Origin: JANMOK01 sp031415055
GTDB taxonomy: Bacteria > Pseudomonadota > Alphaproteobacteria > Rhodobacterales > Rhodobacteraceae
DNA: 64,000 nt
NCBI GenBank assembly: GCA_031415055.1
Contig: JANOQZ010000006.1
Coordinates: 62,001-126,000 of the forward strand
Direction of reading: 5' to 3'
The position numbers and the translations under genes were made by a program. Positions 36,820 through 46,370 of this stretch are shown here, piece after piece; within the stretch, counting starts at the first letter, position 1, and every line of letters starts with the position of its first letter. A model generated the notes under the pieces. It did not search any database. It was not told the origin of the DNA and saw nothing but the letters and a program-made list of their open reading frames with translations.

Positions 36820-37968
36820 CTACCCTACAACCTCCAGCACTGACCGCGCGGCCTTCAACCCCGTCGGTTCGCCAGTATCCAGCGCCTTCATCGTCTCGAC
36901 AAACGCCAACTTCTGCGCGTCCACACCCTCGCCAATCAACAACCCGCGCAAAACCGGAACAATCGCCCCAACACGGCATCGGCCAAACAAGAATTCCGGC
37001 ACGACTTTGCGCCCAAGCACGATATTAACCAAAGTCGCCGTATCAATCAAAGCCATCCGCTGCATCAAGAACCCGGTCAAAGCCGAGGCACGATAGGCGA
37101 TCACCATCGGCGTCCCCGCCGCCGCCAGTTCCAGTGACACCGTCCCCGAACAGGCCAAAGCCGCGTCCGACGCGGCAAAACACGCCCGCTTGCGTACCTC
37201 ACCGGCCGTCACACTTGCAACATCCGGGTCCAAAACCGTAACAACCAACCCCAAGGCAGAAAAATACGCACCAATCCTATCCGCCATCCCCGCTGCGGCA
37301 GGTATAACCACGCAAACCCCCAAAACCTGCAATTCCCACAGCACCTCGGCAAACACCGGCAACATGCGATCCAATTCCGAATGCCGCGACCCCGGCAAAA
37401 CCGTCAACAGCTTCTGCCCGGCATTCACCCCCAACTTAGCCCGAAACGCCGCAACCTCCGCCGCCGATGCCTGCACTTCGCTCACCACCGGATGCCCGAC
37501 AAAATCACAGGTCATTCCCGCCGCCCGCATATACGGTGGTTCGAACGGCAACAGAGCCAACACGTGATCGATGAACGCCGCCATATGCGCCGCCCGCCCC
37601 GGTCGCCAGGCCCAAACCGATGGCGCCACATAGTGAATCGTGCGCAGCGACGGATTCGCCAACTTTGCCGCCTTAGCCACCCGAAAACAAAACCCCGGCG
37701 AATCAATCGTGATCAACGCATCCGCGTCAATCGCCGCCACGGTCTCTTTCACCCGGCGCAACAGGTGCGGAATATGCCGGACAATTTCAGTCAATCCCAT
37801 GACCGACAATTCTTCCATTGGAAACAGGCTGACCAGCCCTTCCGCCGCCATCATCGGTCCGCCAATTCCGCTGAATGCCACATCGGGCCGAAATGCCTGC
37901 AATCCGCGCATCAAATCGGCCCCCAACCGATCACCCGACGCTTCGCCCGCGATCAGGAACAGCCGCAT
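36820..37968 (-). CDS. lpxB: Lipid-A-disaccharide synthase
   Basis: GT19 glycosyltransferase of 382 residues that joins lipid X and UDP-diacylglucosamine to make the lipid A disaccharide at the inner-membrane face. The N-terminus RLFLIAGEASGDRLGADLM is diagnostic; HYVAPSVWAWRPGRA and LLTVLPGSRHSELDRMLPVF are further family motifs. ATG 37968 shares TGATG with the lpxI stop. It is the last gene of the long envelope-biogenesis run. Confidence 0.96.
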   Translation of the reverse strand: MRLFLIAGEASGDRLGADLMRGLQAFRPDVAFSGIGGPMMAAEGLVSLFPMEELSVMGLTEIVRHIPHLLRRVKETVAAIDADALITIDSPGFCFRVAKAAKLANPSLRTIHYVAPSVWAWRPGRAAHMAAFIDHVLALLPFEPPYMRAAGMTCDFVGHPVVSEVQASAAEVAAFRAKLGVNAGQKLLTVLPGSRHSELDRMLPVFAEVLWELQVLGVCVVIPAAAGMADRIGAYFSALGLVVTVLDPDVASVTAGEVRKRACFAASDAALACSGTVSLELAAAGTPMVIAYRASALTGFLMQRMALIDTATLVNIVLGRKVVPEFLFGRCRVGAIVPVLRGLLIGEGVDAQKLAFVETMKALDTGEPTGLKAARSVLEVVG

Positions 37969-38789
37969 CACCCGCCCTTTCGCCCCCAAAGGAACAGGCC
38001 CAAACGGTCGGCCTCGGCGATTGTTTCGGCCAAACCGAGCACCAATACGCCGCCAGCTTGCACTACGACGCCTGCAAGGCCCGCTGTAGCGGCTTTAGCC
38101 ACGGTCTGCGGCCCTATTGCCGGCAAATCCATTCGCCAGTCCTGCCCCGGTTTTGGTGCCTTACAGAGCACGCCTTTCGAACCATTGGGGTCCGGAAGAA
38201 AGCGTCTGCCGTTCAACGCCACAAAATCCAACAAAGCGTCGCTCCCCTGCACGCTTTCCACGCCCAAGCAAATCCCCTGCGCCACGACCGCACTTTGGCC
38301 CACATCAATCGCGCCAATCGCCGCGACAATCGCCATTCCACGCGCCGCGTCGTCCTGATCGACCGCCGCAGGCGAAACCTTCCCCAATACGCCAAGTGGC
38401 ATCAACAGCCCTGCCAAAGCCTCATGCGCCCCCACAACGCGAAAGCCTTCGCGTTCAAAAAACGCCGAGACGCTGCGCAGCGTCGCAGCGTCGCCCAGCG
38501 TCAAACTGGCGGCCATTTCCATTGCTTTGGCGTCAAGCCGCACCAAGTCCAAGGTCGGACGCACCATTGCTCCGGCAAAGGTCACGTCGCTGCACCCTGC
38601 CGAGCGCAAGTCCGCCAGCAATGCGCCGATCTTTTCAAAGGCTGCCGAAATCACCGGATGCTCCTGCGGCCAAGCCAACCGGACGCCAGAAAATACAACC
38701 ACGCGATAGGCACGACGCGACCGCGCACAATCCTCGGCCAATAATTTCGGCAACTCGCCAGACCCAGCGATGATTGCTAACCCGGCCAA
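37968..38789 (-). CDS. lpxI: UDP-2,3-diacylglucosamine pyrophosphatase LpxI
   Basis: DUF1009-family enzyme of 273 residues that replaces LpxH in Alphaproteobacteria, forming lipid X for LpxB. Characteristic N-terminus LAIIAGSGELPKLLAEDC and C-terminal GPQTVAKAATAGLAGVVVQAGG. It lies between lpxA (2 bp upstream) and lpxB (overlap), the usual location that supports the assignment. Confidence 0.93.
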   Translation of the reverse strand: MAGLAIIAGSGELPKLLAEDCARSRRAYRVVVFSGVRLAWPQEHPVISAAFEKIGALLADLRSAGCSDVTFAGAMVRPTLDLVRLDAKAMEMAASLTLGDAATLRSVSAFFEREGFRVVGAHEALAGLLMPLGVLGKVSPAAVDQDDAARGMAIVAAIGAIDVGQSAVVAQGICLGVESVQGSDALLDFVALNGRRFLPDPNGSKGVLCKAPKPGQDWRMDLPAIGPQTVAKAATAGLAGVVVQAGGVLVLGLAETIAEADRLGLFLWGRKGG

Positions 38790-38791
38790 TG

Positions 38792-39586
38792 TCAGGCCCG
38801 GTTCGGCAGGGTGAAAGACCGCGACGATTGCGCCAACATGAAGCCGGTCAATTCCTGCACATGAACATTGCCAGCATATGCCGCGTGCGCCGCACTCACC
38901 CGCTCCATCAACTCGCCAGTTTCGCTCTCAAAAATGTCGCGAAACACCGCCCGCAAATCATTGACCGCCTCGCGCTCCACACCGCGCCGCTTCAGCCCAA
39001 CCAAATTCAAGCCGCCCAAAGTCGCACGCTCACCTGTCACGGTGCCATAGGGCACCACATCGGCGGAAACCGCGGCCAGAAACCCAATCATCGCGCCTTG
39101 GCCGATCCGGCAAAACTGGTGCACGCCAGCTAAGCCACCAATAATCACATTATCCTCCACCACCACATGCCCGCCCAAAGTGGCATTGTTGGCCATGACG
39201 ATGTTGTTGCCCAAAATGCAATCGTGCCCTACGTGAATGGACATCATGAACAGATTGCCATCGCCCACCCGCGTGATGCCGCCACCGCCTTTGGTGCCGG
39301 GGTTCATCGTGGCATGTTCGCGAATCCGGTTATTTTTGCCAATCAGCAAACGCGTCGGCTCGCCGTCGTATTTCAAATCCTGCGGCTGATGCCCGATCGA
39401 GGCAAAGGGCCAGATCACCGTGCCCTCACCCACCTCAGTGTTGCCCGCCACAACCACATGGCTTTTCAGTTCGACATTCGCCGCCAAAACCACCTGCGCA
39501 CCCACGTGACAAAACGGCCCAATCGTGCAACCGGCCCCAATCACCGCACCGGCTTCAATGACCGAACTTGGGTGGATCGACGTCAC
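38792..39586 (-). CDS. lpxA: Acyl-ACP--UDP-N-acetylglucosamine O-acyltransferase
   Basis: First lipid A enzyme, 264 residues, adding a 3-hydroxyacyl chain to UDP-GlcNAc. The N-terminal two thirds are hexapeptide repeats forming a left-handed beta-helix (SSVIEAGAVIGAGCTIGPFC). The catalytic His121 and Asp122 lie in SIHVGHDCILG. A GTG start at 39586 gives the family N-terminus TSIHPSSV and overlaps the fabZ stop as GTGA. Confidence 0.96.
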   Translation of the reverse strand: MTSIHPSSVIEAGAVIGAGCTIGPFCHVGAQVVLAANVELKSHVVVAGNTEVGEGTVIWPFASIGHQPQDLKYDGEPTRLLIGKNNRIREHATMNPGTKGGGGITRVGDGNLFMMSIHVGHDCILGNNIVMANNATLGGHVVVEDNVIIGGLAGVHQFCRIGQGAMIGFLAAVSADVVPYGTVTGERATLGGLNLVGLKRRGVEREAVNDLRAVFRDIFESETGELMERVSAAHAAYAGNVHVQELTGFMLAQSSRSFTLPNRA

Positions 39587-40053
39587 GCATTGGCCTCGTC
39601 GGGTTTCACAATCATTGCGGCGAATTCGGCTTCGGCCACAACCTTGCCACCGACCTTGCCTTCGCCCCAGAACTTCCAGATCTTGCCGCGCCCGCGCAGC
39701 ACGCGCACATGCAACTCCAGCACGTCGCCCGGCTGCACCAATTGACGAAACCGGCACTTATCCAAAGTCATGAAATAAACCAGCAAATCCTGATCGATCA
39801 AATCCAAAGTCTTGACCACCAGAACCGCCGATGTCTGCGCCATCGCCTCGATAATCGTCACGCCGGGCATAATCGGTTTGGCGGGAAAATGCCCTTGGAA
39901 ATGCGGTTCGTTGATCGTCACATTCTTGATGCCCACGGCGCTTTCATTCGGCTTAATATCGCGCACTGCATCAATGAACAGAAACGGATAGCGGTGCGGA
40001 ATCATCCGCTTGATCTCAGAAATATCGGCGCTGTCTTTGAATGGTTCGGTCAT
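39583..40053 (-). CDS. fabZ: 3-hydroxyacyl-ACP dehydratase FabZ
   Basis: Hot-dog-fold dehydratase of 156 residues for fatty-acid elongation, which also sets the 3-hydroxyacyl pool used by LpxA. The catalytic His55 is in GHFPAKPIMPG and Glu69 in TIIEAMAQ; HRYPFLFIDAV precedes them. ATG 40053 is chosen from the family N-terminus; the frame extends upstream to 40140. The stop overlaps the lpxA GTG. Confidence 0.97.
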   Translation of the reverse strand: MTEPFKDSADISEIKRMIPHRYPFLFIDAVRDIKPNESAVGIKNVTINEPHFQGHFPAKPIMPGVTIIEAMAQTSAVLVVKTLDLIDQDLLVYFMTLDKCRFRQLVQPGDVLELHVRVLRGRGKIWKFWGEGKVGGKVVAEAEFAAMIVKPDEANA

Positions 40054-40084
40054 ATTACCCTGCCGCGAAACTATTTGGTTTCGT

Positions 40085-40639
40085 CTAGTCGTTGATGCCA
40101 ATATCGGCAAGCGTCTTGAAGGTTGCATCGATCTGGGCAATCACCTCTTCGGTTACGTTCACCCCGCGCACCGACAGCAGTACAGATCGCTGGTCCAAAA
40201 TGACGGCGGCAGAGTGTCGTTGCATCACGTCCAACAGCACAGGGGCCACTTGGGTGTAAAACTGCCGCCGCCGTCCATCTATGGCGGCCAGCAAAGCCTG
40301 CGCTTTCACATCTTGATCGGCCCGAATGGCCACGACCTTTTTGTCAAATTCATCGGCGAGTTTGCGAAATTCTTCGGGCGGCAAAGTCTTGCGCTTTTCG
40401 GTCAGGTCGCGCTCTTCGGCCTCCAACGACAGGCTCAAAGCCTCGCCCTCTTCGGCCATGCTCTTTTTTGCTGCCTCATCCGCTGCACCGATCAACCGAC
40501 CCAAGGCGCTGCCTGAAAGCATTCGGTCTTGGTTGATCACCAATATTGCCGAAGCTGGTGGCGCATCGGCCTGTTGCGCCTGCGCGACCGCGATACCCAA
40601 AACCGCCGCCAAAACCAGCGCCATGAAAGCAAGTTTCAT
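40085..40639 (-). CDS. OmpH/Skp-like periplasmic chaperone
   Basis: Protein of 184 residues with a signal peptide (KLAFMALVLAAVLGIAVAQA). A short N-terminal strand (ASAILVINQDRML) is followed by a long charged helical arm (AEEGEALSLSLEAEERDLTE to RKLADEFDKKVVAIRADQDV) and a returning C-terminal beta part. This is the Skp/OmpH jellyfish-like trimeric chaperone plan, which delivers unfolded outer-membrane proteins to BamA. It sits between bamA and fabZ, the standard position. Confidence 0.92.
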   Translation of the reverse strand: MKLAFMALVLAAVLGIAVAQAQQADAPPASAILVINQDRMLSGSALGRLIGAADEAAKKSMAEEGEALSLSLEAEERDLTEKRKTLPPEEFRKLADEFDKKVVAIRADQDVKAQALLAAIDGRRRQFYTQVAPVLLDVMQRHSAAVILDQRSVLLSVRGVNVTEEVIAQIDATFKTLADIGIND

Positions 40640-40646
40640 TATACCC

Positions 40647-42995
40647 TCAGAAACGGGTGCCGATGGTGAAGCGGAAATTTTCGGCAATATCGCCCGGTTC
40701 CTTGACCAACGGCCGCGAGAAATTGAACCGCAACGGCCCAATCGGAGTTTCCCAGAACAGGCTGACGCCCGCCGCCGCACGCAGTTTGGGTGAATCGTCA
40801 ATCGTGCCCGACGCGCCGCCGGTTACTACGTCCAAATCCCACAACGTGCCCGCATCAAGGAATACGCCGCCGTAGATGCCGTATTGCGGCGGAAATCCCA
40901 GCGGGAAACTGGCTTGCAACCGCGCCACGCCATACAAATTGCCGCCCAATGCGTCGTCGATCGCTCCCGCAGTATCGCGAGGCCCAATGCCGCCATAGGC
41001 AAAGCCGCGAAACGAATCGCCGCCCAAGAAAAACCGATCCGTGATACGCGAACTGCCCGAAGTAGAGGCCAAAATCCCGCCCTCCAATTCCGCCGACAAG
41101 ATAACGTCTTCCTCAAACAGACTGGTAAAGCCTTTGATCTTGGCAGTGGTTTTCGAATAATTAGCATCCCCCCCCAAACCGGCAAAATCTTCGCTCAGCG
41201 AGAAAATGAAACCTTTGGTTGGATCGATTTTTGAGTTCCGCCGATCATAGCTGTAAGTGAACCCCAGCGAAGACGTTAATATCGTGCCCTCTTCGCCGAT
41301 GATGATGGGCGAGACATCAGTGCCAAAATCGCGGATTTCGTCGCTGGAAACCCGATAGCGCAATTCCAATCGTCCGTTTTCTGACAAGGGAAATGCAACG
41401 CGGGGCTCAAAACCGATGTTGGTGGTCTGGAAAGAGGATTCTGCCCGTTCCGCCGCGCGATAATATAAATCAAACCCGGCCAGCAAATCACGGTCGAGCA
41501 ACTGCGGCTCGGTGAAACTGAACACCAAGGTATTGGAAGTCTCCGCAATGCCCAGTTCGAAATTCAACGACTGTCCACGGCCGAGAAAGTTGCGTTCGTT
41601 GACCGAAATCGAGCCGCCAAACCCGGTGTCAGAAGCGAAGTTGACGCCAAAAGACAAGGAGCCCGTCGATGTATCTTGCGCATCCACCGCGACCACAACC
41701 TGATTGGGGCTAGAACCTTCGTGCACACCGACCTGCACATCGGAAAAATAGCGCAGATTGCGGATTCGTTCTTCGGCCTCCTTCACTTCGCGTGCGTTGA
41801 ACGGGTCACCTTCGGCGACATCAAACTGCCGCCGGATGACCCGATCCAAGGTCGCCGAATTGCCGGTGATGTCGATGCGTTCGATGAACACACGCGGACC
41901 CTGTTCCAAAACAAATTCAATGTCGATCGTCTTCGCCACGTCGTTGCGGGTCAGAATTGGACGCACCGCCACGAACGATACTTTGCGTCGTGCCGCTTGG
42001 TCTTCCAGCTCCTGCACGGCGCGTTCAATCGCTTTTGCCGAATACAACTTGCCGCTTCTGACCCAATTCTGCCCGGTGAAACCGGTTGAATCTAATCCGA
42101 GGATCGACGAGGAAACCGAAACATTGCCAAACCGATAGGCCGGGCCTTCAAAAATATTGAAGGTGATAAAGAAATTGTCGCGCTCGCGTGCCAGTTCGGC
42201 GACCGAGGATTGCACCTCAAAATCGGCATAGCCGCGTTCCATATAGAAATCGCGCAACAGCCCCTCGTCGCGCTGCATCCGGTCGCGGTCAAACGTGTCG
42301 GAGGAAAACAGAAAACTCAGCAAACCGCTTTCGGTCGTTTCAATCGTGCGCAACAACCTGCGGTCGGAATAGACTTTGTTGCCAACAAAACTGACGCGAC
42401 TGACTCCAGTTACCGAACCCTCAGCAATCTCAAACACCAAATCCACCCGATTGTCGGTCTGTTTGATGATGACGGGCCGCACTTGGGCGTTGAATCGGCC
42501 CTCTTGCAAATACACTTGGCTGATGGTCTGCGCGTCAATCTCGGCGGCCTGCGCCGTATAGGCCGCCCGCGAACGCAGCGAAATCGCCCCCGCCAAGACA
42601 TCATCGGGAATTTTGTTATTGCCCTCAAAGTTGATCCGGTTGATCGTCGGATTTTCCACAACTTCGATCACCAAAGTTGACCCCTGCGGTGTCAGGCTGG
42701 CGTCGGCAAACAGGCCGGTCGCCAACAAGCGCTCTAACCCGGCATTGACGTCATCGGCAGAAACGCTGGTGCCGGTCGGGATATTGGCAATTACCCGGAT
42801 CGTATCGCTTTCGATTCGTTGATTGCCCGTTACGCTGATACTCGAAAACGAAAACGCGCCTTGGGCGAAAGCCGCCCCTTGAAGCGTAAAAGAACCAGTG
42901 GCGATTGCCATACAAGAGATGATTAAAGCGCAGACAACACCACGCACCTTCGCTGCCGCGCTTTTTAGAACCATGCTGAAGCCCACCTTCGACAT
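40647..42995 (-). CDS. bamA: Outer-membrane protein assembly factor BamA
   Basis: Central subunit of the BAM machine that inserts beta-barrel proteins, 782 residues. Signal peptide, five POTRA domains (about residues 48-370; e.g. FSSISVTGNQRIESDTIRVI), then a 16-strand barrel. The conserved loop-6 motif is RGF in GGDSFRGFAYGGIGPRD. The protein ends in the outer-membrane signature FRFTIGTRF, with a terminal Phe. An ATG 21 bases downstream (42974) with AAGGTGG upstream is an alternative start. It is flanked by rseP and the Skp-like gene, as in most proteobacteria. Confidence 0.97.
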   Translation of the reverse strand: MSKVGFSMVLKSAAAKVRGVVCALIISCMAIATGSFTLQGAAFAQGAFSFSSISVTGNQRIESDTIRVIANIPTGTSVSADDVNAGLERLLATGLFADASLTPQGSTLVIEVVENPTINRINFEGNNKIPDDVLAGAISLRSRAAYTAQAAEIDAQTISQVYLQEGRFNAQVRPVIIKQTDNRVDLVFEIAEGSVTGVSRVSFVGNKVYSDRRLLRTIETTESGLLSFLFSSDTFDRDRMQRDEGLLRDFYMERGYADFEVQSSVAELARERDNFFITFNIFEGPAYRFGNVSVSSSILGLDSTGFTGQNWVRSGKLYSAKAIERAVQELEDQAARRKVSFVAVRPILTRNDVAKTIDIEFVLEQGPRVFIERIDITGNSATLDRVIRRQFDVAEGDPFNAREVKEAEERIRNLRYFSDVQVGVHEGSSPNQVVVAVDAQDTSTGSLSFGVNFASDTGFGGSISVNERNFLGRGQSLNFELGIAETSNTLVFSFTEPQLLDRDLLAGFDLYYRAAERAESSFQTTNIGFEPRVAFPLSENGRLELRYRVSSDEIRDFGTDVSPIIIGEEGTILTSSLGFTYSYDRRNSKIDPTKGFIFSLSEDFAGLGGDANYSKTTAKIKGFTSLFEEDVILSAELEGGILASTSGSSRITDRFFLGGDSFRGFAYGGIGPRDTAGAIDDALGGNLYGVARLQASFPLGFPPQYGIYGGVFLDAGTLWDLDVVTGGASGTIDDSPKLRAAAGVSLFWETPIGPLRFNFSRPLVKEPGDIAENFRFTIGTRF

Positions 42996-43034
42996 TAAGC
43001 CCGCCCGAATCCCCCGGCGGGCATCAGATACGAG

Positions 43035-44366
43035 TCACAATCGCATAATGTCGTTATACGTTGTAAACAGCATGAGCAACAATACCATTGCCAAACCAAT
43101 AGACATGCCAATTTCCAGCGCCCGCGCACTCGGCGGCCGCCCGCGGACAGCCTCATAGGTAAAGACAACCAAATGCCCGCCATCAAGCACCGGAATCGGG
43201 AACAGGTTCATCATGCCAATCGCGGCAGAAACCATTGCGATCAGCCCGATGAAATCCACCAAGCCGTTGGTCGCCATTTCGCTGGAAACCTGCGCAATAC
43301 CAATCGGCCCCGCCAGACCGCTGGCACCGATTTTTCCGGTGGCAATGTGTTGAAGCATGCTCAACGAACCGGTGATCACGCTAACAACTTCTTGGCCGCC
43401 ATAATACAGCGCTGTCCAAGGCGCGATAAATTCGGTTTGCGGTCGAAAGGCGAAACCGGCAAGAACGCCAATCATGACTTTTTCTTCAAAGCCATCGGCA
43501 CGCGGGACGACCGATTTTTCCGGCGTCATCTCCAGATCCAGCATCGCGCCATCGCGCCAAACTTTCAGATGCACCGGCCCGGATTTGTAATCTTTCATCA
43601 CATTCATCAAATCGTAAAACGTATGCATCGGCACGTCATTGGTCGAGACGATATAATCGCCGCGCATCAATCCTGCCTTTGCCGCAGGTGACAGCGGTAT
43701 CATTCCGCCAACGATTGGCAGCAATAGATACGGTGACTGCACCGTCAATTCCTGATCGCCTCGGCGCAATTCGATGGTCATTGGTTTGGCTCGGTCGGCA
43801 GTCTCGGTTACATCGTGAATGTCGATGAAAGACCCAATCGCCGTGCCGTTGATCGCAGTGATCACGTCGCCGCTTTGAAACGGCAATGTCATCCCCGGCA
43901 CTTGCGAGATCTCGCCAATCACCGGGCGCACGGCTTGGCCCTGCCACATCAAAAGCCCGGCAAAAACAATGGTTGCGAGGATGAAATTCGCCACCGGCCC
44001 AGCCAAAACCGTCAGAAATCGCCGCCCAAGACTCGCCCCGGGGAACGACCGCGCCTTGGTCGCCGCGTCCATCTGCGCCACTGCGGCAGTATCCGTTTTC
44101 GACGAGGCGTCGGCATCGCCCAGAAATTTGACATAGCCGCCCAAAGGCAGCAATGCGATTTGCCACCTGGTGCCGCGCTTATCGACGCGCGACCACAGAG
44201 TTTTGCCAAATCCCAGCGAAAACACTTCGGCGTGAATGCCGCACCATCGACCGACGATATAGTGGCCATATTCATGGATGGAGACGACGATCCCCAGCAC
44301 AATCACGAAGGGGATCAATACCCCCAATGTGCCACCAATCAAAGGAATCTGTGAAATCAGGTCCAT
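43035..44366 (-). CDS. rseP: Site-2 zinc metalloprotease RseP
   Basis: Intramembrane protease of 443 residues. The zinc motif HEYGH (His31, Glu32, His35) lies in the first TM and PIPVLDGGHL in the third core segment provides the Asp ligand. Periplasmic PDZ sequence lies between (e.g. SPAAKAGLMRGDYIVSTNDV). RseP cuts anti-sigma factors and remnant signal peptides; no rseA or sigma-E genes are in the window. Located between dxr and bamA. Confidence 0.95.
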   Translation of the reverse strand: MDLISQIPLIGGTLGVLIPFVIVLGIVVSIHEYGHYIVGRWCGIHAEVFSLGFGKTLWSRVDKRGTRWQIALLPLGGYVKFLGDADASSKTDTAAVAQMDAATKARSFPGASLGRRFLTVLAGPVANFILATIVFAGLLMWQGQAVRPVIGEISQVPGMTLPFQSGDVITAINGTAIGSFIDIHDVTETADRAKPMTIELRRGDQELTVQSPYLLLPIVGGMIPLSPAAKAGLMRGDYIVSTNDVPMHTFYDLMNVMKDYKSGPVHLKVWRDGAMLDLEMTPEKSVVPRADGFEEKVMIGVLAGFAFRPQTEFIAPWTALYYGGQEVVSVITGSLSMLQHIATGKIGASGLAGPIGIAQVSSEMATNGLVDFIGLIAMVSAAIGMMNLFPIPVLDGGHLVVFTYEAVRGRPPSARALEIGMSIGLAMVLLLMLFTTYNDIMRL

Positions 44367-44376
44367 TTTCCGCCCA

Positions 44377-45564
44377 TTAACCCGCGCTCAAACCTTGCGC
44401 GACCCGCCGTGTTTCGGCGTCAATTTCAGTTACGTCATCCAATACATAGGAAGTGTGGCCATATTTGGAATACGCTGCAAGCCTTTCCATCGTCGCAGTG
44501 ACCAAATCTGCCATGGCCAAAAATCCCAAACGCCCCGCCAAAAACAAATCAAGCGCCTGCTCTTTCGCCGCGTTAAACACTGCCCCGCTCAAGCCACCAT
44601 CGCGCAGCACATTCTGTGCCAAAGCCAAAGCCGGGAACCGCTCTAAATCCGGCGCTTCGAATTCCAGACGCGCCAAAGCCGCCAAATCCAACCTAGCAAC
44701 CGGCAAGTCGCACCGTTTGGGCCAGTTCAAGGCGAATCCAATCGCCCCGCGCATATCGGGCGGCCCCAGATGCGCCAGCATCGCGCCATCGACAAAGCCG
44801 ACCAGCGAATGCACGATGGATTGGGGATGAATAATCACCTCAATCTGCTCGGGCTTAACCCCGAACAAATGCTGTGCCTCGATCATTTCCAACGCTTTGT
44901 TGAACATGGTCGCGGAATCTATCGAAATCCGTTCGCCCATATTCCATTTCGGATGCGCTTTCGCCAGTTCCGGCGTGACATCAGCCATCGCCGCACGCGT
45001 CCAATTGCGAAACGGCCCGCCCGAAGCCGTCAGCACAATCCGCTCAACTTCGGCTATGTCACGCCCTTGCAGCGTTTGGTAAATCGCCGAATGCTCGCTA
45101 TCGGTGGGCAGTAATTGGGTGCCATATTCCGCGCAACGTGCCATCAGCAAACCACCCGCGGCCACCAGACTTTCCTTGTTGGCCAGCGCCAAAACACCCC
45201 CATGCTTTGCCGCCGCCAATGTCGGTGCCAGCCCTGCCACCCCCACAATCGCCGCCATCGTCCAGTCCGCTTGCTCGCTGGCAGCATCGACCAATGCCTG
45301 CGCCCCGGCGGCAATTTCGATGCCCGATCCCGCCAGCAATTGCTTCAACGGCCCATAGCATTCCGGCAATGCCGTCACCGCAATCTTGGCCCGCAGCCTA
45401 ATCGCCTGCTCGGCCAACAACGCCACATTGCTGGCCCCGCTCAGCGCGACCACGTCATAGGTCTCCGCCCCACCTTGGCGGGTCAACAGGTCAATCGTGT
45501 TACAACCGATCGATCCGGTCGCGCCAAACACGCTGACCCGGCGGCGGGAAGCCACGCCCTTCAT
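44377..45564 (-). CDS. dxr: 1-deoxy-D-xylulose 5-phosphate reductoisomerase
   Basis: MEP-pathway enzyme of 395 residues making 2-C-methylerythritol 4-phosphate. NADPH-binding motif VSVFGATGSIGCNT at the N-terminus, LANKESLVAAGGLLM in the centre, substrate and metal region LPTDSEHSAIYQTLQG, and SGGPFRNW and HPKWNMGERISIDSATMFNK. It supplies isoprenoids for UppS two genes upstream. The start overlaps the cdsA stop. Confidence 0.97.
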   Translation of the reverse strand: MKGVASRRRVSVFGATGSIGCNTIDLLTRQGGAETYDVVALSGASNVALLAEQAIRLRAKIAVTALPECYGPLKQLLAGSGIEIAAGAQALVDAASEQADWTMAAIVGVAGLAPTLAAAKHGGVLALANKESLVAAGGLLMARCAEYGTQLLPTDSEHSAIYQTLQGRDIAEVERIVLTASGGPFRNWTRAAMADVTPELAKAHPKWNMGERISIDSATMFNKALEMIEAQHLFGVKPEQIEVIIHPQSIVHSLVGFVDGAMLAHLGPPDMRGAIGFALNWPKRCDLPVARLDLAALARLEFEAPDLERFPALALAQNVLRDGGLSGAVFNAAKEQALDLFLAGRLGFLAMADLVTATMERLAAYSKYGHTSYVLDDVTEIDAETRRVAQGLSAG

Positions 45565-46370
45565 CAGTGGATGTAACCGGTCAAGCCGAAAATTGTTGCC
45601 ACCATCGAGGCACCCATCAAACCGTCAAACCGGTCCAGCAGCCCACCATGACCGGGAATGAGAAAACCCGCATCCTTGATACCAACCGCGCGTTTCACCG
45701 CCGATTCCGCCAAATCCCCCGCCTGCGAGGCGAGCGACAACACCAGCGCCAACATCGCCAGCAACGGCGGGTTCCAGCCCATCCAAACTGCGAATGCACC
45801 AGAAACCGCGACCGCCAAGACCCAGCCACCAATCGTGCCGGACCATGTCTTTTTCGGACTGATCTTCACCCACAGTTTTGGTCCGCCGATATAACGCCCG
45901 GCAAAATAGCCACCAATGTCGGTCGCCACCACCACCAGTATCAGCCACAACACGATCGAAAACCCGCTCGGTCCATCGCGCATCGCCACCAGCCCGACCG
46001 AGGCCATGGCAACATAGTAAACCCCCAGTGCAAGCCTCAGGTACCGTTTGGAATCGATCACGCCCAACATCAATACGCCCGCCAGCGGAGCCATCAGCCC
46101 TGTCACCAAACCCAGCGCATGGGTCAAAATCACGCTCGAACCAGCGGTAATTACCGAAATCGCCAAACCCGCGTCGGCGCGCTCGGCTTTGCCCGGCACC
46201 ATCGAATGCAATTCCCACGCCATGATTCCGGCCGCGACAATCACCAAAGCCGTCCAAGCATAGTCACCCAGCCACAGCGCCGTCACGCCGACAATGCTCA
46301 GCACCACAGCCGACAAGGTGCGCGTGGCCAAGTCGCTAAACATCGACGTTTTGAGAGGCGCGTCGTTCAC
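45564..46370 (-). CDS. cdsA: Phosphatidate cytidylyltransferase
   Basis: Integral membrane enzyme of 268 residues with about eight TMs, making CDP-diacylglycerol for phospholipid synthesis. The family signature is complete near the C-terminus: SAVKRAVGIKDAGFLIPGH, then GGLLDRFDGLMG. A GTG at 46370 overlapping the uppS stop (GTGA) is chosen; an ATG at 46343 (FSDLATRTL) is a possible alternative. Confidence 0.94.
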   Translation of the reverse strand: MNDAPLKTSMFSDLATRTLSAVVLSIVGVTALWLGDYAWTALVIVAAGIMAWELHSMVPGKAERADAGLAISVITAGSSVILTHALGLVTGLMAPLAGVLMLGVIDSKRYLRLALGVYYVAMASVGLVAMRDGPSGFSIVLWLILVVVATDIGGYFAGRYIGGPKLWVKISPKKTWSGTIGGWVLAVAVSGAFAVWMGWNPPLLAMLALVLSLASQAGDLAESAVKRAVGIKDAGFLIPGHGGLLDRFDGLMGASMVATIFGLTGYIH